Assembly: GCA_034670405.1 (NCBI GenBank)
Contig: JAXDDX010000004.1
Span: 6,423,001-6,487,000, forward strand
From: Hoplostethus atlanticus
Lineage: Eukaryota > Chordata > Actinopteri > Trachichthyiformes > Trachichthyidae
Direction: 5' to 3'
Length of the DNA: 64,000 bases
The position numbers and the translations under genes were made by a program. Numbering within the stretch: position 1 is the first letter of the stretch; each line of letters starts with the position of its first letter. Below the pieces are notes generated by a model. That model did no database searches. It had not been told where the DNA came from and worked only from the letters and a program-made list of their open reading frames with translations. Below are positions 36,150 to 47,779 of the stretch, one piece after another.

Positions 36150-36980
36150 AGTATAAAGCAAACCTCTCAGACATAGTTAAATTAGTTAAATCACTAAAAG
36201 GAGAGGCGAGCACGCTGAAGGTCACAGACGACATTCATTAAACGACTGTAACGTGCTAATTGAAGCCAACTCACGATAAAGGCAAGAGGAGAAAAGAAAG
36301 ATTTCTCTGTTGACTGGGCCGCCATGGCTGAGTGGCCCTCCGCGGCACAAAGAGAGCCATTATGGCTTTATCTTCGCAAATAGAGGTAAAAGTGAGTCTC
36401 GGCCAGGGACGGAGGGATGAGGGGATGTCGGGATGGGGGAGAGGAGGGTATAGGAGGGAGGTGACTGATGAGGGTGGAGAACTGTTGCTGGTGGAGAAAA
36501 GGGGTAGAAAACACACAGTGGCAGCAGAGGGGGAACCGCTACAGAATGCTGCCTTCATCAGGCGGTGGTGGTGATGATGGTAGTGTGTGTGTGTAGGGGG
36601 GGGGGGGGTCCTCAATTTGTGAATGCAATTACTGTACACCTCCCCAGTCCTGGCTGCTGAATCGAATCAACACTGTGGTGGCAACTCGAGTGCCTAATTT
36701 CATTCGGTATGCCCTTCATTCAAGAGACAAAATGGACAATTAGAGTAATGACCATGGCAGGTGTCCCCACACAAAGAGGCGCCACACAAAACTTTTTTTG
36801 CAAGAGTGATGGGTATGATAAGTAAACAGCTGAGTTGCAGAGAACTGACTGCGCTGGTGCTTTGCGCTCACCTGCAGCGACTTGGCCCCAGATCTACGAG
36901 GACAGCTGTCAATTTAGAAACAGATGTCCCTGGACCAGAAGTTCGGAAAGTTGACAGAACCTCCTGAAGTCTTGTCCTTT
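36150..36980. other. Noncoding DNA with G-rich segment
   Basis: Contains gtggtggtgatgatgg-type imperfect repeats at 36563-36582, then GT and a 13-base G run at 36583-36608. The 36160-36400 part is unique. No gene recognised. Confidence 0.45.
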
Positions 36981-37265
36981 GGCGTTAATCTCTGAAGCGC
37001 TTGCTCCCTTTACCAAATTCTTCCCACACAAAACTCTCTGAGTTATTGGCACGGGTGCACCTGCAATTAAAGCCCCAGAGACAAACTCCATTACTATCAA
37101 CGTGTCTTTGGGTTTTCCTGCTGACGCCTTCTGACATCCGAGCCAAATGATGTTTGACTTTTGGGCCTTGGAAACTTTTAATGGAGTTCATTCTGCAATC
37201 AACCTGACTGGGGAGCAGAGTGAACTCTGACTTCATGGTATTGATCTCCTCCAATGTGTTTACTG
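36980..37265. promoter_or_regulatory. Candidate conserved noncoding element
   Basis: Repeat-free block with GCAATTAAAG (homeodomain-like) near 37061, ccaaatgatgtttgac near 37143 and a perfect FOX word TGTTTAC at 37257-37263. Composition is balanced and unlike the flanking simple-repeat regions. The call is based on texture and motifs. Confidence 0.27.
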
Positions 37266-37269
37266 GCTG

Positions 37270-38470
37270 AGGTCACCAGAATCCCTTCTCCTGCCTCTAA
37301 AGGGGTCAATAATGTCAATACAGTAAATTAGGTAATTCTGCTGTAAAACATCCTAGTGTGGTCTATTTCCATTTTAGTCAACTTTATATGCGTGACAGAC
37401 AATTACACCCACACGTCAACATGTCAAGTTGTCACCCTCTTCCACTGGACAGAGAGATTGAATCCAGACCAGGCCGTTGTGTGTATATCTTAAGGGGCGG
37501 GTCTGTAAGTAAACAACCTACCTATTGTCAATTCCAATGATAAATTACTCCTCTATTGAAGATAGAGGATTAGTGGCATTTAACCCTTTCCTCTGCCTCT
37601 GAAACAAAGAGATATGGGTCAATAGGAGAGACTGTATTTGGTGTTGCTAGGCAGAGAACAGTGAATGTACTTTTCAGTCAAATGACCTTCTAGGCAAAGT
37701 AACTGACATCAGGAGCTTGAACAGTGTTTGAATAGTGTTTTTGTTTCAAACTACACATTTGACCATTTCATGACTGAATTATACAATTGCAGTGTCTAAA
37801 TAAAGTAAAAACCATATATCTGCATGACATATTACAGGATTGATTTTATAGGACATACGTCAAGTCGTCAAAGGAGTGCCTGAGCAGTCAACCACCAACA
37901 ATGTGTGCCCCTGCAATCAGTGATCAGCGGGAGACATCAGTACTCTATAGCCAATTGACCCATCAAACTGCTATTTTTTTCCCTATGATCTGAGATCACT
38001 TTTCCAAGAATTAAATCTTGCTTACTAGGAATTATATATAAGGAGAGTCAGAGAAAGGCACTCCAGGGGACATGTAATGAGGGTAGTGGTGGGCTAATAA
38101 AGCCAGGTAAGTGCAATAAAAAAAAATGAAAATGTGCCAAAGTGAAATATTACTCAAAGTCCCACAATTGATTTTACATAAAACCTGCAGCATGTAATTA
38201 TAATAGAGTAACACAGAGTTACAGATATCACATCACTCGCTTTTTTGAAGTATAGTCTACTTCTCGGGAGAAAAGACTTTTTGCGAGAGATGAATTATAT
38301 CACCGTTCCTGAGATAGAGAGACTAGATGGATCTGTATTACATCTTTGCCATTTTTTCTCTCTGTCTCTCTGCAAGATAGCTCTTCAATTCAGGACTGTG
38401 AGATAAAATAAGTACAAAAAAGTAGCACAATTTTCTGAAAGCACTGCCCATTTAGTTCTGCTCAGGGTGG
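37270..38470. other. Unique noncoding DNA
   Basis: AT-rich unique sequence with no gene, repeat array or mobile element that I can identify. Confidence 0.45.
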
Positions 38471-38479
38471 ACACAAAAG

Positions 38480-38835
38480 GTTGAGCCGGTGGTGAATATT
38501 GGAAAAGCTCACGGTGGGGCTTGTATAATGATTGGGAATGGTCGGGGGGCAGACAGCAGCGTCAAGCTGCTGTAAAGCACTACAGACAGACACACATCAC
38601 ACCAGGCCTTCTGAGACGGGAGTCCAGAGTAGGGCCTATTGCCTGATACCACAGGGGAAATAAACTGCCTAAAATAGGCACGAGGGCAGGAAATGGATTT
38701 TATTGGAGAACTAATCAAGGGGGCCGTTTTAGTGGGGCACAATTTAGATTTTGATTGGATTCCTACTGACATCGGGGTTATCAATGCGTCTCATACTGGG
38801 AGGTGTAATTTGATCTTTGATGTCCGCATGGTGTT
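38480..38835. promoter_or_regulatory. Candidate conserved noncoding element
   Basis: Repeat-free and of mixed composition. Contains taatgattggg near 38528, actaatcaaggggg near 38710, attttgattggatt near 38751 and a TCF-like CTTTGATG near 38814. Several GATTG/CAATC words recur, as in PBX/HOX-type elements. Conservation is untested. Confidence 0.28.
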
Positions 38836-38893
38836 CTTGATGTATGTCCTGCTGCATGGGCAGTGACTGGTGTGTATATGTGTGTGTGGTTTG

Positions 38894-38897
<4 letters not shown>

Positions 38898-38928
<31 letters not shown>
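38898..38928. repeat. (GT)n microsatellite
   Basis: About 15 GT units in a wider TG-rich stretch beginning near 38873. Confidence 0.94.
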
Positions 38929-38929
<1 letters not shown>

Positions 38930-38933
<4 letters not shown>

Positions 38934-41900
38934 ATGCCAGTGTGTGCAGCTGGGTGTCAGGTGTAACTTATGTGAAGAGGTGACAGTGTGACAAAGTTTA
39001 TTTTACCTTTAGTCATTGATAGAGGTCATTCTTGCATTGTTGAATCTACCACACAATCAGTACGTGCGTTATAATTATTTTAGCATGTCTATATTTTTCT
39101 CATCACAGTCACATTATCATCAAATTATCAACCTATAACTGAAGGGAAAAATGTGGTCATCAGTGAACTGGATTATATCCCTCGTGGCAGTAATTACCCC
39201 TGTTAAGAGTGCAGTGGTTTATTCCAGCACAGTTCTGAGCTGTAAGTAACCAGAACAACGCAGCTCAAATACTCATTTCAGGGTGAAATAAGCTCCTATG
39301 AACACAGTGCTATGAAGGGGTCAATGTAGGGGTAAACAAAACTAACAAAAGTTCTCTGCTACTCATTAAAGCAGATTTAGTATTTCAACTGGCGTCAGAA
39401 GTGCTGTTCCAGCCTTACCATGGATCAATATTACGGCCAAATACTGGCCCAGATTGGCAGTTATGGGACGATAAATAAGAACAGAATAGGTAATGAATTG
39501 GCAGTTAGTAAACAATGTAAATGCACATCTGTGAACAGAGTGTATTGATTTTATTTTCATTTGATTCACTTGTCTGGTGAACCCCGTACCATCAGGTGTC
39601 GTGAAAAGTGCTTTTATTGAATTCAGCATCTGGTGCGCTGACTGGCAATATCTGAACCCAATTTGGCTTGTAATAATGTTGGCAGGCAAACAGCAGTCGG
39701 CGAGGGCTCTTCCCAAAAAAGGTGCACTTGACTGGTCTCTGTGCCTGTTACAAGGGATGTGCTAAATCCGTGTTTGTGAAAGGACATGGTCTGCTGCACA
39801 TATAACATAACGTGTGGAAAAAAGTCTAATGCCTAGAATGCCTAGGATGCCTTTTGTGTATGCTAGCAGAGGGTGGAGGAACTGGGGGGAAAAAAAGCTT
39901 TCAATGATTATTTCTGTGCTGCATTTTGTTTGGCCTTTTTTTTTTTTGCAAGTTTCCTTCAACATGTTTCCCTTTTTTCTTACAGTGTTAAGTTTTGACA
40001 GTGAAAAATACTTAATATCCTGTTATGCTGAGATGAAGAGCAGCGGCCTTTTTTAATGTGCAACATTCTAATCCCATTTAAGTCGCTGCCAACGCGGGCT
40101 GATGCCAAAATACCATCAGAACCAGGAGGCTTTGATGCCTGGGCCAAGACATTAAAGACAGAGGAATGTGGTAGTGGAGGCAAGTGCCAGGTGTATACCA
40201 CAAAGTAAATTAGGTCTGAATTGAATTATAAAGCACCATATAAAATATAATGTTACTTATTAGCGCCATATTTTCAGGGCGTTTCTACGATTGCGCGTAC
40301 TCTCTGACATGACACGGGGGAAACCACACCAGCTAACGACAAAGGGTCAAACGGCGCTTCTCCACATAAAAACTTGAGCAATCCATATAAGCAAGAAACA
40401 CATGTTGTGAGAAAGGTGTCAACAATTCAGACCAATCTCAACTGGATAATGACTTGGGAGTTGAAAGGGAGGAGATTGGTGAAGCCGACCCAAACTGCTT
40501 TTCCACGGCTTGACAGCCCCATTCAGTGTCCGCACATTTCTGTTCAACCATTTCCATGTGTAGGGTGGTGGAGAGATTAAAAGCACTAGTAAACAACATG
40601 CTATGTTTGCGTGTGAATGGAAGCCGTACAGAGAATGCCACATCACTTATCTTTTGTATAAAACTGCGGCGTTTCCTCTCTTTCTGATGAAAGGCAATCA
40701 AACAAAGTACATAATTGTGAAGTCAAGCGCTAATTGCCTGCATAACTACTGCCTAATGCTGAAATAATTAAGGATGTCTCTTACTGGGGACTGGCAATGC
40801 AATTATCACCTTGATGACTGTGGCATACAAAGACATTCAGAGGAGGGAGACAGAGAGAGCGAGAGAGAAGCCTGCGACAAAAATGACAGGGATAATACAA
40901 TTAAAACGTGGAAGGAAACAAAAGGGAGACAGCCTCAAGGCTTTTTCCAACAGGGTTGCCATGTCTACACACTTCATCTGCATCCTTATAATGTCAGGCA
41001 ATTACACAGCCCTTACATAACGACTCAGGTATCTTACTCTTACCCTCCACACAACCCGCCTCAGATGTTTATCTGCAAAGAATGTGCTTGAGCTGTGAGT
41101 TCCTCTGTCTGTCAGCCTTCTAGCTGACTCAAAGCCAACTCCAATAAACATGTACCCAGGTGTCAAGCAACACCTTGCTTTAGACCTCTGCGTACAGCTT
41201 ACTCATGTCGAGCCGCCGCATTTCAAAGACTGTCAATGCACCCTGAGCTGTGGCGTGATATCCATCGCAGAGGGTGGTGTCTTTAACAACACCTATATTA
41301 CAGATACCGCGGCTTACAATCCAATATGTGCTATATACAATAGTGGAGGAAGTCATCATCTATAGGAAAAGGGGGGAAATGTTCTATTCCTCATTTTGCA
41401 TTATTAAAGGTGGAGATCAAATGAAATATTCAACAGATGATATGCTGCTTTAATATTCATAGAAATGAACTTTATATTAGAGAACACATTTTTATGGGAA
41501 GTAGACTGGAGGCCACTGATTAAATTTCATTGTTTGATCACTATGCAGGGACATTATGGGGTATTAAGAGGTCCAGTCGGTGCCCCCCTTTAGCAAACAT
41601 TTAGGGGCGGTCTCTGGCCAAGCCACTCCGGCAGGACAGGTTTCTAGATGTGCTCTCAAAAAATGCAATATGCTGACCCTATATAATGCAATGCCTATAA
41701 GGTTTTAAGATGAAAACAAACAGGAGGTGAAATGTTCATCACTGCAAGTCTTAAAAAGCAATGATACATATTCATGTGTTTCCTTGCAGAGTTATCACCT
41801 AAGGCAACCGTGACTCTGTAAATAGGAATAAATCAGATAGGTCCCCGTAGTGCAGTTTGAGTACTTTTTATATGCCAGTGTGGCCCCTCTTGTTGTTTTG

Positions 41901-42060
41901 TTTTATTTTGTTTTGTTGTGTTTACATAAGATTATTAAAGAGTTAATTAAGTTTAAACTGAAAGCAAACACAAGTTCCATTACACAACTATCAGGAGAGA
42001 CACTTCAGATACTCATCTATTTCAGTCCTGGATGAGACTGTAGTGTAGTCAGGACCGATT
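38930..42060. other. Unique noncoding DNA
   Basis: No gene recognised. Two repeat-free blocks at about 39600-39730 and 40060-40170 (words such as cttttattgaattcagc and ctaatcccatttaagtcgc) have enhancer-like texture but no decisive motif. A short purine run lies at 40847-40867. Short frames over this part have no known domain. Confidence 0.45.
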
Positions 42061-42137
42061 ACACAACACACACACACACGCACACGCACACGCACACACA
42101 CACACGCACACGCACACACACACAGACACACACACAC
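42061..42137. repeat. (CA)n array with periodic CG interruptions
   Basis: Alternating purine-pyrimidine sequence for about 77 bases, with CG replacing CA at several positions, as in cacacgcacacgcacacg. CG-containing alternating tracts favour Z-DNA more strongly than plain CA. Confidence 0.93.
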
Positions 42138-42139
42138 CC

Positions 42140-43255
42140 CTCATCTGGTCAGAAAGAGATCAAGAGAGAGGGATAGGGTCCCTGCTGCGACTCTAACAAG
42201 ATGGCATTCTCCGAGGTCGCAGAGGTTTCCAGAGTTCATGTCTACTTTTAAGGGACGTGAAACTCTACTCAGGGTTTTCTAACAGCTATCTAATTGGATT
42301 AGGCCTCAAAGAGAGGCCCCCTTTTTCATCCCTGGCTTTTGTCCACTCGCCTCAGTGACGGATGGAGCTTAGAGGGTTCCAGACACTGAGGAGGACCGGC
42401 GATGGATTAGGCGAGGTATCCTGACCAATTAAGACGAGGCCAGGTGTCATGCTGATTGCAGGGAAATTGAGACCTCAGCCAACATGTGTCTAATTCCCTA
42501 CTCACTACCCCGCAACCGCTCATTTACCTGATCACCATGCACAGCTTTCTCTTCCCCCCCCCCCCCTCCCCCTTTTCTCTTCCTTCCCTCCTCTGCCCAG
42601 GTAACCCGAGCAGCCTTCCCTTGACCCTTCCCATCCATGGAGAGCTAATCAGACCCACCTGGAGCTCCCCGGGGGTCTGTTATCTGCTGGCTCAGCTAGC
42701 AACAGCTGATCCAAAGGGGGGGATCCCTGGGGCAAACGCTGCAGAGCCTGGCACCCAACACACACTGGCTCAGGAGCGGCCGGTGGGATTTACCAACTGA
42801 TGAACCAACTGAACCTTGAGCAGAATCCCCACCTAACTATGATAAGGAAGGAGTGAGAGTGTGTGTGTGTGTGTGTGTGTGTGGGTAACAAGGATAGATG
42901 TGGGCTCAGACACTCTTTCTACTCATTCATTTTAATGGTACAATGGGTTTTTGGCCCTAGATACCCAGAACATTACACAAGGAACTACCCCACTTCTGTC
43001 CTTCACAATAAGAGGAACTGCTTACTGTACAAAGCTATTGCTAAAAACTCTTAAATACTAACCAGCCTTGAATCAGAGAGGATGATTGCTGAGCCCGTTT
43101 CCTTTTTAATTTACAGGATTTTCTCCTCTGCTGCTTCTTGAAAAGAAAAGGCACAGCCTCCGTAACATCACATTCACATTCTAACAACCATATAGTCCAT
43201 AAGACACGTTACAGTTATTCTCTTAACAATTTATCAAAAAAAAGCAATAACGATA
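42140..43255. other. Noncoding DNA with short repeats
   Basis: Contains a C run at about 42555-42565 and (GT)n at 42858-42883. The 42190-42480 part is unique, with ctaattggattaggcc near 42290 and CG words near 42395. No gene recognised. Confidence 0.45.
42858..42883. repeat. (GT)n microsatellite
   Basis: About 13 GT units. Confidence 0.94.
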
Positions 43256-43259
43256 AAAG

Positions 43260-43560
43260 CTTTCTTCATATTATTTGGAGCATTGAATTATTCTAATATA
43301 GCCGAGGGCCAATTGAAATGGAAACAGGCCCGTGCACATCCACTCCATTATGAATTGTTAAACGTTGATCTATGGTTTAATATTTGCTTCCCAACAGCGA
43401 TGACAATGTGTTATTACCTTGACAGAGGGCCGTAATGTGCTCTGACACGCCAGTGATTATTTAAATAAGCTGCGACAATAAATACCGCTCCATGTGACCT
43501 GCTGCAACATCGCCGCCGCGCAGGGAGCATGTGCAGATGCAGGCGGTAGATTAGAAGTTT
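43260..43560. promoter_or_regulatory. Candidate conserved noncoding element
   Basis: Repeat-free block with a perfect 12-base palindrome TTATTTAAATAA at 43457-43468, followed by an ACAAT SOX-like core near 43476. CCAATTG lies near 43309. A CG-rich patch (catcgccgccgcgcaggg, about 43509-43526) stands out from the AT-rich surroundings. The 130-codon frame starting at 43559 directly downstream has no recognisable domain. Enhancer identity is inferred. Confidence 0.32.
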
Positions 43561-43564
43561 GAAG

Positions 43565-44170
43565 ATGAGATATGGGCGGTTGAGAATGAGTAATATCAAT
43601 ACGGCGTATCCAAGGACGAGGATGATACGGCCGGAAACGGTGAAGGATATAAATGAGTTAAGACTGGAGCAAAAAAATCTGATTAACTATTTTGTCAACA
43701 AGGAAATAAGTGTACGCCTGAGGGCTGAGGGATCGGTGAGGCTGCCCATGCGTTGTTTAGATCCTCACAGCAGCGCCGGAGTGCCTCTGCCTCTTTCTCT
43801 GTGTGCAGAAGTTTCACGTAAACAGTTGCACAAAATGCCAAATCAACATCAGAATGTTGCTGGAAGTTTAGCGACTGTTACACCATATTGCCTCTTGGAC
43901 CAGTTGGCTTCCACAGCCCCCCCCGAGGGATACACATTTCAGTTCAGCTAAGGATGCAAAAGCACTTCCTTTCACAAAGATACAATGAGTAGCGACCATC
44001 CACTAAAACAAACATAAAAGCCCCTTGCCAAACACCAACTGTTATGAAAGGCAGAGGATATAGTGAACATACTGGCATCCTCTCCAATTAGAGGAGAAGG
44101 GCTAGCGAGGAGTCTGCCAGTCCCAGGCTCGTACGCCCACACCCACACCTGTTTCTCCTCTCCGTCCACA
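43565..44170. other. Unique sequence with an unassigned 130-codon frame
   Basis: A plus-strand frame at 43559-43951 is open for 130 codons and is the longest outside simple repeats apart from the 134-codon frames at 10740 and 16166. It has an ordinary amino-acid mix but no signal peptide, domain or motif I know, and no evident splice context. It is more likely chance than a gene. Nothing else was seen here. Confidence 0.35.
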
Positions 44171-44171
44171 C

Positions 44172-44173
<2 letters not shown>

Positions 44174-44221
<48 letters not shown>
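44174..44221. repeat. (GA)n microsatellite
   Basis: About 23 pure GA units. Arg-Glu and Ser-Leu frames over it are artefacts. Confidence 0.95.
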
Positions 44222-44224
44222 CTG

Positions 44225-45680
44225 GTTGTTTTGTCACGGTGCCATCTTAGCCCAGCATCGTCTAATGAGATTAGATGGTTCACTAATGAGCTCTACAGTG
44301 AGGAGAGTCAACTGTGAAGTGAAGGTCAGAAATTTCATCACTCAAATGTGCTGTTGGACTTCAGGAGTCATTAACTAATAACAAACAAATGATTTACAGG
44401 AGCGAGACGTGGTATTTTTGTGGGTCCCTTGAGATTTTTCTCTCTCCCCCCTCTCTCTCTCTTTTACTCTCTCTTTCAATAATAATCGGACGTATAAAAG
44501 TAATACTCGAACATTGAGTAACTCCACCGGACGGACATAATTGAATTAGGAAGATGTGTCCAGTCTAATTTCACATGCTTTTCTACAGTAAGCCACAAAT
44601 GCACAAAACAGAGTGATCCACCTGGGATATGACGGAAAACAAGTTAAACAGTGTGGGGAAATTAACAGTGCACAAGTGATTTATATGTTTTCTGCTGATT
44701 CAGATCCAATCACAGATGTAAGCACATTGTATACATTGTGGCCCTTTGAGAGAGTGCACATTTCGCTGAGATAGACTGCAAGCCTTTCCAATAACTCTCT
44801 TTTTTTTCCCCACCCACAATCTTTACCAGATGCCCCAGCGGTGAGGCAAGCATCAGGGCAAAAAGAGAGCATTTTCACTGGCACCTTTAATAATGTGCTG
44901 ACATGAAGTCATACATGTTTAACCAGGTAATAGAAGTCTGTAAAATAATGATCCATATTGGCTTTTAAGACAAGGTATTAATCTCCCGCATCCCTTTGCC
45001 CCCTTTCCTCTGTCACTTCATCCAGCGCGGGTTAAAACAGATTGACCTTCCTTCAAATAAAATTAATTGTTTTTGGTATTCATTTTATTTGCCATGGAAA
45101 AAAGCTGCAATGTTGGTAAAATGTTTACCCACGTGTCAGCATTTTCAGTTATTGGCACCTAAATGTTTGCAGTTTTTTATTCCGGAAGGGTTTCATATTA
45201 TGTGTAATACCCTGTTAACCAGTGATAAAGTGAATTTCATTTCAGCAATATCCAGGAGATGTAATCAACGTGCAATTTGCTTAAGTGCACAAAACTATCA
45301 TTTTTGTTAGCATTGCATATTTGCTGAAGAAACATTGCATGCCAGAGTGTATTAACACAAGGAGGAGCCCATGCATCTTTGCATCAGACCTGAAAGATCC
45401 TTGTCACCACTATCTCCTGTAATCTGTTTAATACTGTTTATGTCCGGCCAAATTGAAGATGTGGTGTGGAATGAGTAATGTCAGTCTCATAATTTAGTCA
45501 TAACACTCTGTATCCTATAGGGGCCACCTATAGGTGGCTGCTGGGTCCATGAGTGCACTGCATGAAAAGTGATCCATTCACCTCTCACCTTTAAAAGCCC
45601 TGATGGCAAGTCCCATTCAGATGCAACTGCTCAATCAAGCCCAGCCATCTTTAAGATAAAACAATAAAAATCTGATGTGG
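44225..45680. other. Unique noncoding DNA
   Basis: Contains a CT-rich run at 44439-44476 and a T run near 44800-44808. Otherwise it is unique sequence, and no gene was recognised. Confidence 0.45.
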
Positions 45681-45682
45681 AC

Positions 45683-45684
<2 letters not shown>

Positions 45685-45724
<40 letters not shown>
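45685..45724. repeat. (GT)n microsatellite
   Basis: Twenty uninterrupted GT units. Confidence 0.95.
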
Positions 45725-45727
<3 letters not shown>

Positions 45728-46015
45728 ACATCAAGTCTACACAGCCAATCCCTGTGTGAGGATGATCTCACTGACCCCCATGCTGAAGGAGAAAGAAAGA
45801 GAGAGTGCTTGAGGTGATGACTTCTCCACTCACTTAGGGAACTTTGACTTATGAGGTGCACCACATTTAGCCAAGCTAATGCAAGTGAGGGCTCTGCCAT
45901 TAACCTCGGGAAGAGAGGCAGGCCCAGGCAGTATGATGCATTCAGATTGGCAGAGGACAATATTTCACCATGGCAGGCATTACCAATGAATAATTAAGTG
46001 TTTAATATAATGATC

Positions 46016-46017
<2 letters not shown>

Positions 46018-46064
<47 letters not shown>
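46018..46064. repeat. (GA)n microsatellite
   Basis: About 23 pure GA units. Confidence 0.95.
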
Positions 46065-46068
<4 letters not shown>

Positions 46069-46124
46069 AAATGATAATTCCACAATTCATTGCCCTTAAA
46101 ACCTATCCGGCATTATTACCCTGC

Positions 46125-46335
46125 AGCATTGCATGGGGGAGAGAGCTTTTGTTGAAACAAATAGGTTTTTGATGGCTCCGCCAGAGTAGTAACGGTTATT
46201 AGGTTTGAGAACTCTTTCATGATGGAAGTGGTATCCTGCCGAGCGGAGATCATGAAATTTTAAGTGGGGAATTTACGGCAGAAAGACCGCGGGACAGTGA
46301 AGCCGTCTGGGCCATGCCTGGGGACACATGTGTTA
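46125..46335. promoter_or_regulatory. Candidate conserved noncoding element
   Basis: Repeat-free block with GAAACAAATAGG (FOX-like), gtaacggttattagg near 46189, and clustered CG words (ctgccgagcggagatc, gaccgcggg) on an AT-rich background. No protein-like frame. Assignment is by texture only. Confidence 0.27.
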
Positions 46336-46339
46336 TGGT

Positions 46340-47460
46340 GAAGCATAATGCTGGTCTAATGTCACCGCAAATAAATAGTTAACAAGCTGGAGATAGTTCT
46401 GCTTGTTTGTCTGCAGCCTTGTTCGCAAAGGAGTTTTTTTTCTGGAATCATTTTGATTCAACGATTTAGTTACAAGTCGGTTGGGGGAGAATAAATACAT
46501 CCAAGGCCAAATCTTGCAGAAACAAAACCAAGTCAAGTAGCAAATAAAAGCCTGAGAGAAAGGTTGTTCCAGGGGATGCCAATAATGCAAAACAATAAAA
46601 CGAGTGGAGAAATATCAAAATCAGCTCCTTTAGAATGACTGGCATCACTTCAATCCATATTTATATACTGTTCTCAGTTCACAGCTGCAGGAAAAGAAAA
46701 GGTATGAAAAGATTTCTGGACTCATATTTATCAAGCATCCTGGAGGGCTGATCTGATTCTCTGACCAAGTACCCTCGACCATCCTCTTCACGAAGCATTA
46801 CGTGCTTTTACAGTATACAAGACCATGGTGGGAAAATAAACACCAGTGTGTGTCTACTTTATCAGCCGCTTTGTCAGGTAAGCAACTATCACTTAAATAT
46901 TCTATATGTATAAAAAAAAATGGAGTTGGCTTGTGTAGCGAAAATAGCTGTGCACCTGCCACTGTGGCCAGTAGACAGTAGACGCTAGTTTCTCATGATG
47001 CATGAGGCACATTAGTGGCCCAGTCACTCCGCTAGTGTGGCCACAATATTGTATCTGTAACAAGCACAAGTTGAGGTTAATGTTGTTCCTCTACCTCGAA
47101 TAACAAGATATGGTGGAATGAGTGGCCAAACGTCTCAATCAATGTTGTCCTCTAAAGATGAGCCAAGGACTACAATCACACGCTAGCACGATTCACAGTC
47201 CGCCCACGCCTCCAAACACAGTCTTATATGTCTCCAACTGCCTAACAGAGCTAATTCCTCTCCTCACAGTGGTGACCTATGGCATCATATATATGTAGCG
47301 CTTGTTGCCTGTATGACAGATTCCCATGCATATTCATACCTACATATGGCCCGCCAGAATGAGGCCTGTCTGCTGGCTGCAGGCTCTCCAATGTAGAACA
47401 CAAGCACTTCATTATTGGATGTTCTCAAACTGGTCCAGTCCAACCCTGAGGATTTGCCTG
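46340..47460. other. Unique noncoding DNA
   Basis: No gene, array or recognised element. An A run lies at about 46912-46920. The 46930-47080 part has degenerate transposon-like texture but no terminal repeats. Confidence 0.42.
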
Positions 47461-47465
47461 CATGT

Positions 47466-47466
<1 letters not shown>

Positions 47467-47499
<33 letters not shown>

Positions 47500-47775
47500 T
47501 GTGCGTGGGTGTGGGTGAGGTAGCAGTGGTGGTGGAATAACTGTGTATGTGTGTGTGTGCAATTGTGTTTATGCATGTGTAGGAGGGGGTATTGGTGGTG
47601 GGGATGAATGCAAGCATGTGTGTAGTGGAAGTAATGGTGGTGGTGGTCAGATGGGTATGTGTGTGTGTGTGTGTGTGTGTGTGCGTGCACGCGTGTGAGA
47701 GGGGGTGCATGTGCGTGTCTGTGTTTGTGTGTTTGAGAGTGTGTGGGAGTGTGTGCATGTGTGTGTGTGTGTTGT
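47467..47775. repeat. Extended TG-rich low-complexity region
   Basis: Three purer GT arrays (47467-47498, 47657-47685, 47757-47772) are joined by degenerate TG and GGT units such as ggtggtggtcag. A minus-strand frame of 218 codons crosses the whole block and is almost entirely His/Thr/Pro, so it is not a credible gene. Confidence 0.92.
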
Positions 47776-47779
47776 GGCA

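Noticed and set aside
43559..43951. 130-codon plus-strand frame
   Set aside because: Ordinary composition but no domain, no signal, no splice context and no neighbour gene. A length near 130 codons is reachable by chance in 64 kb.
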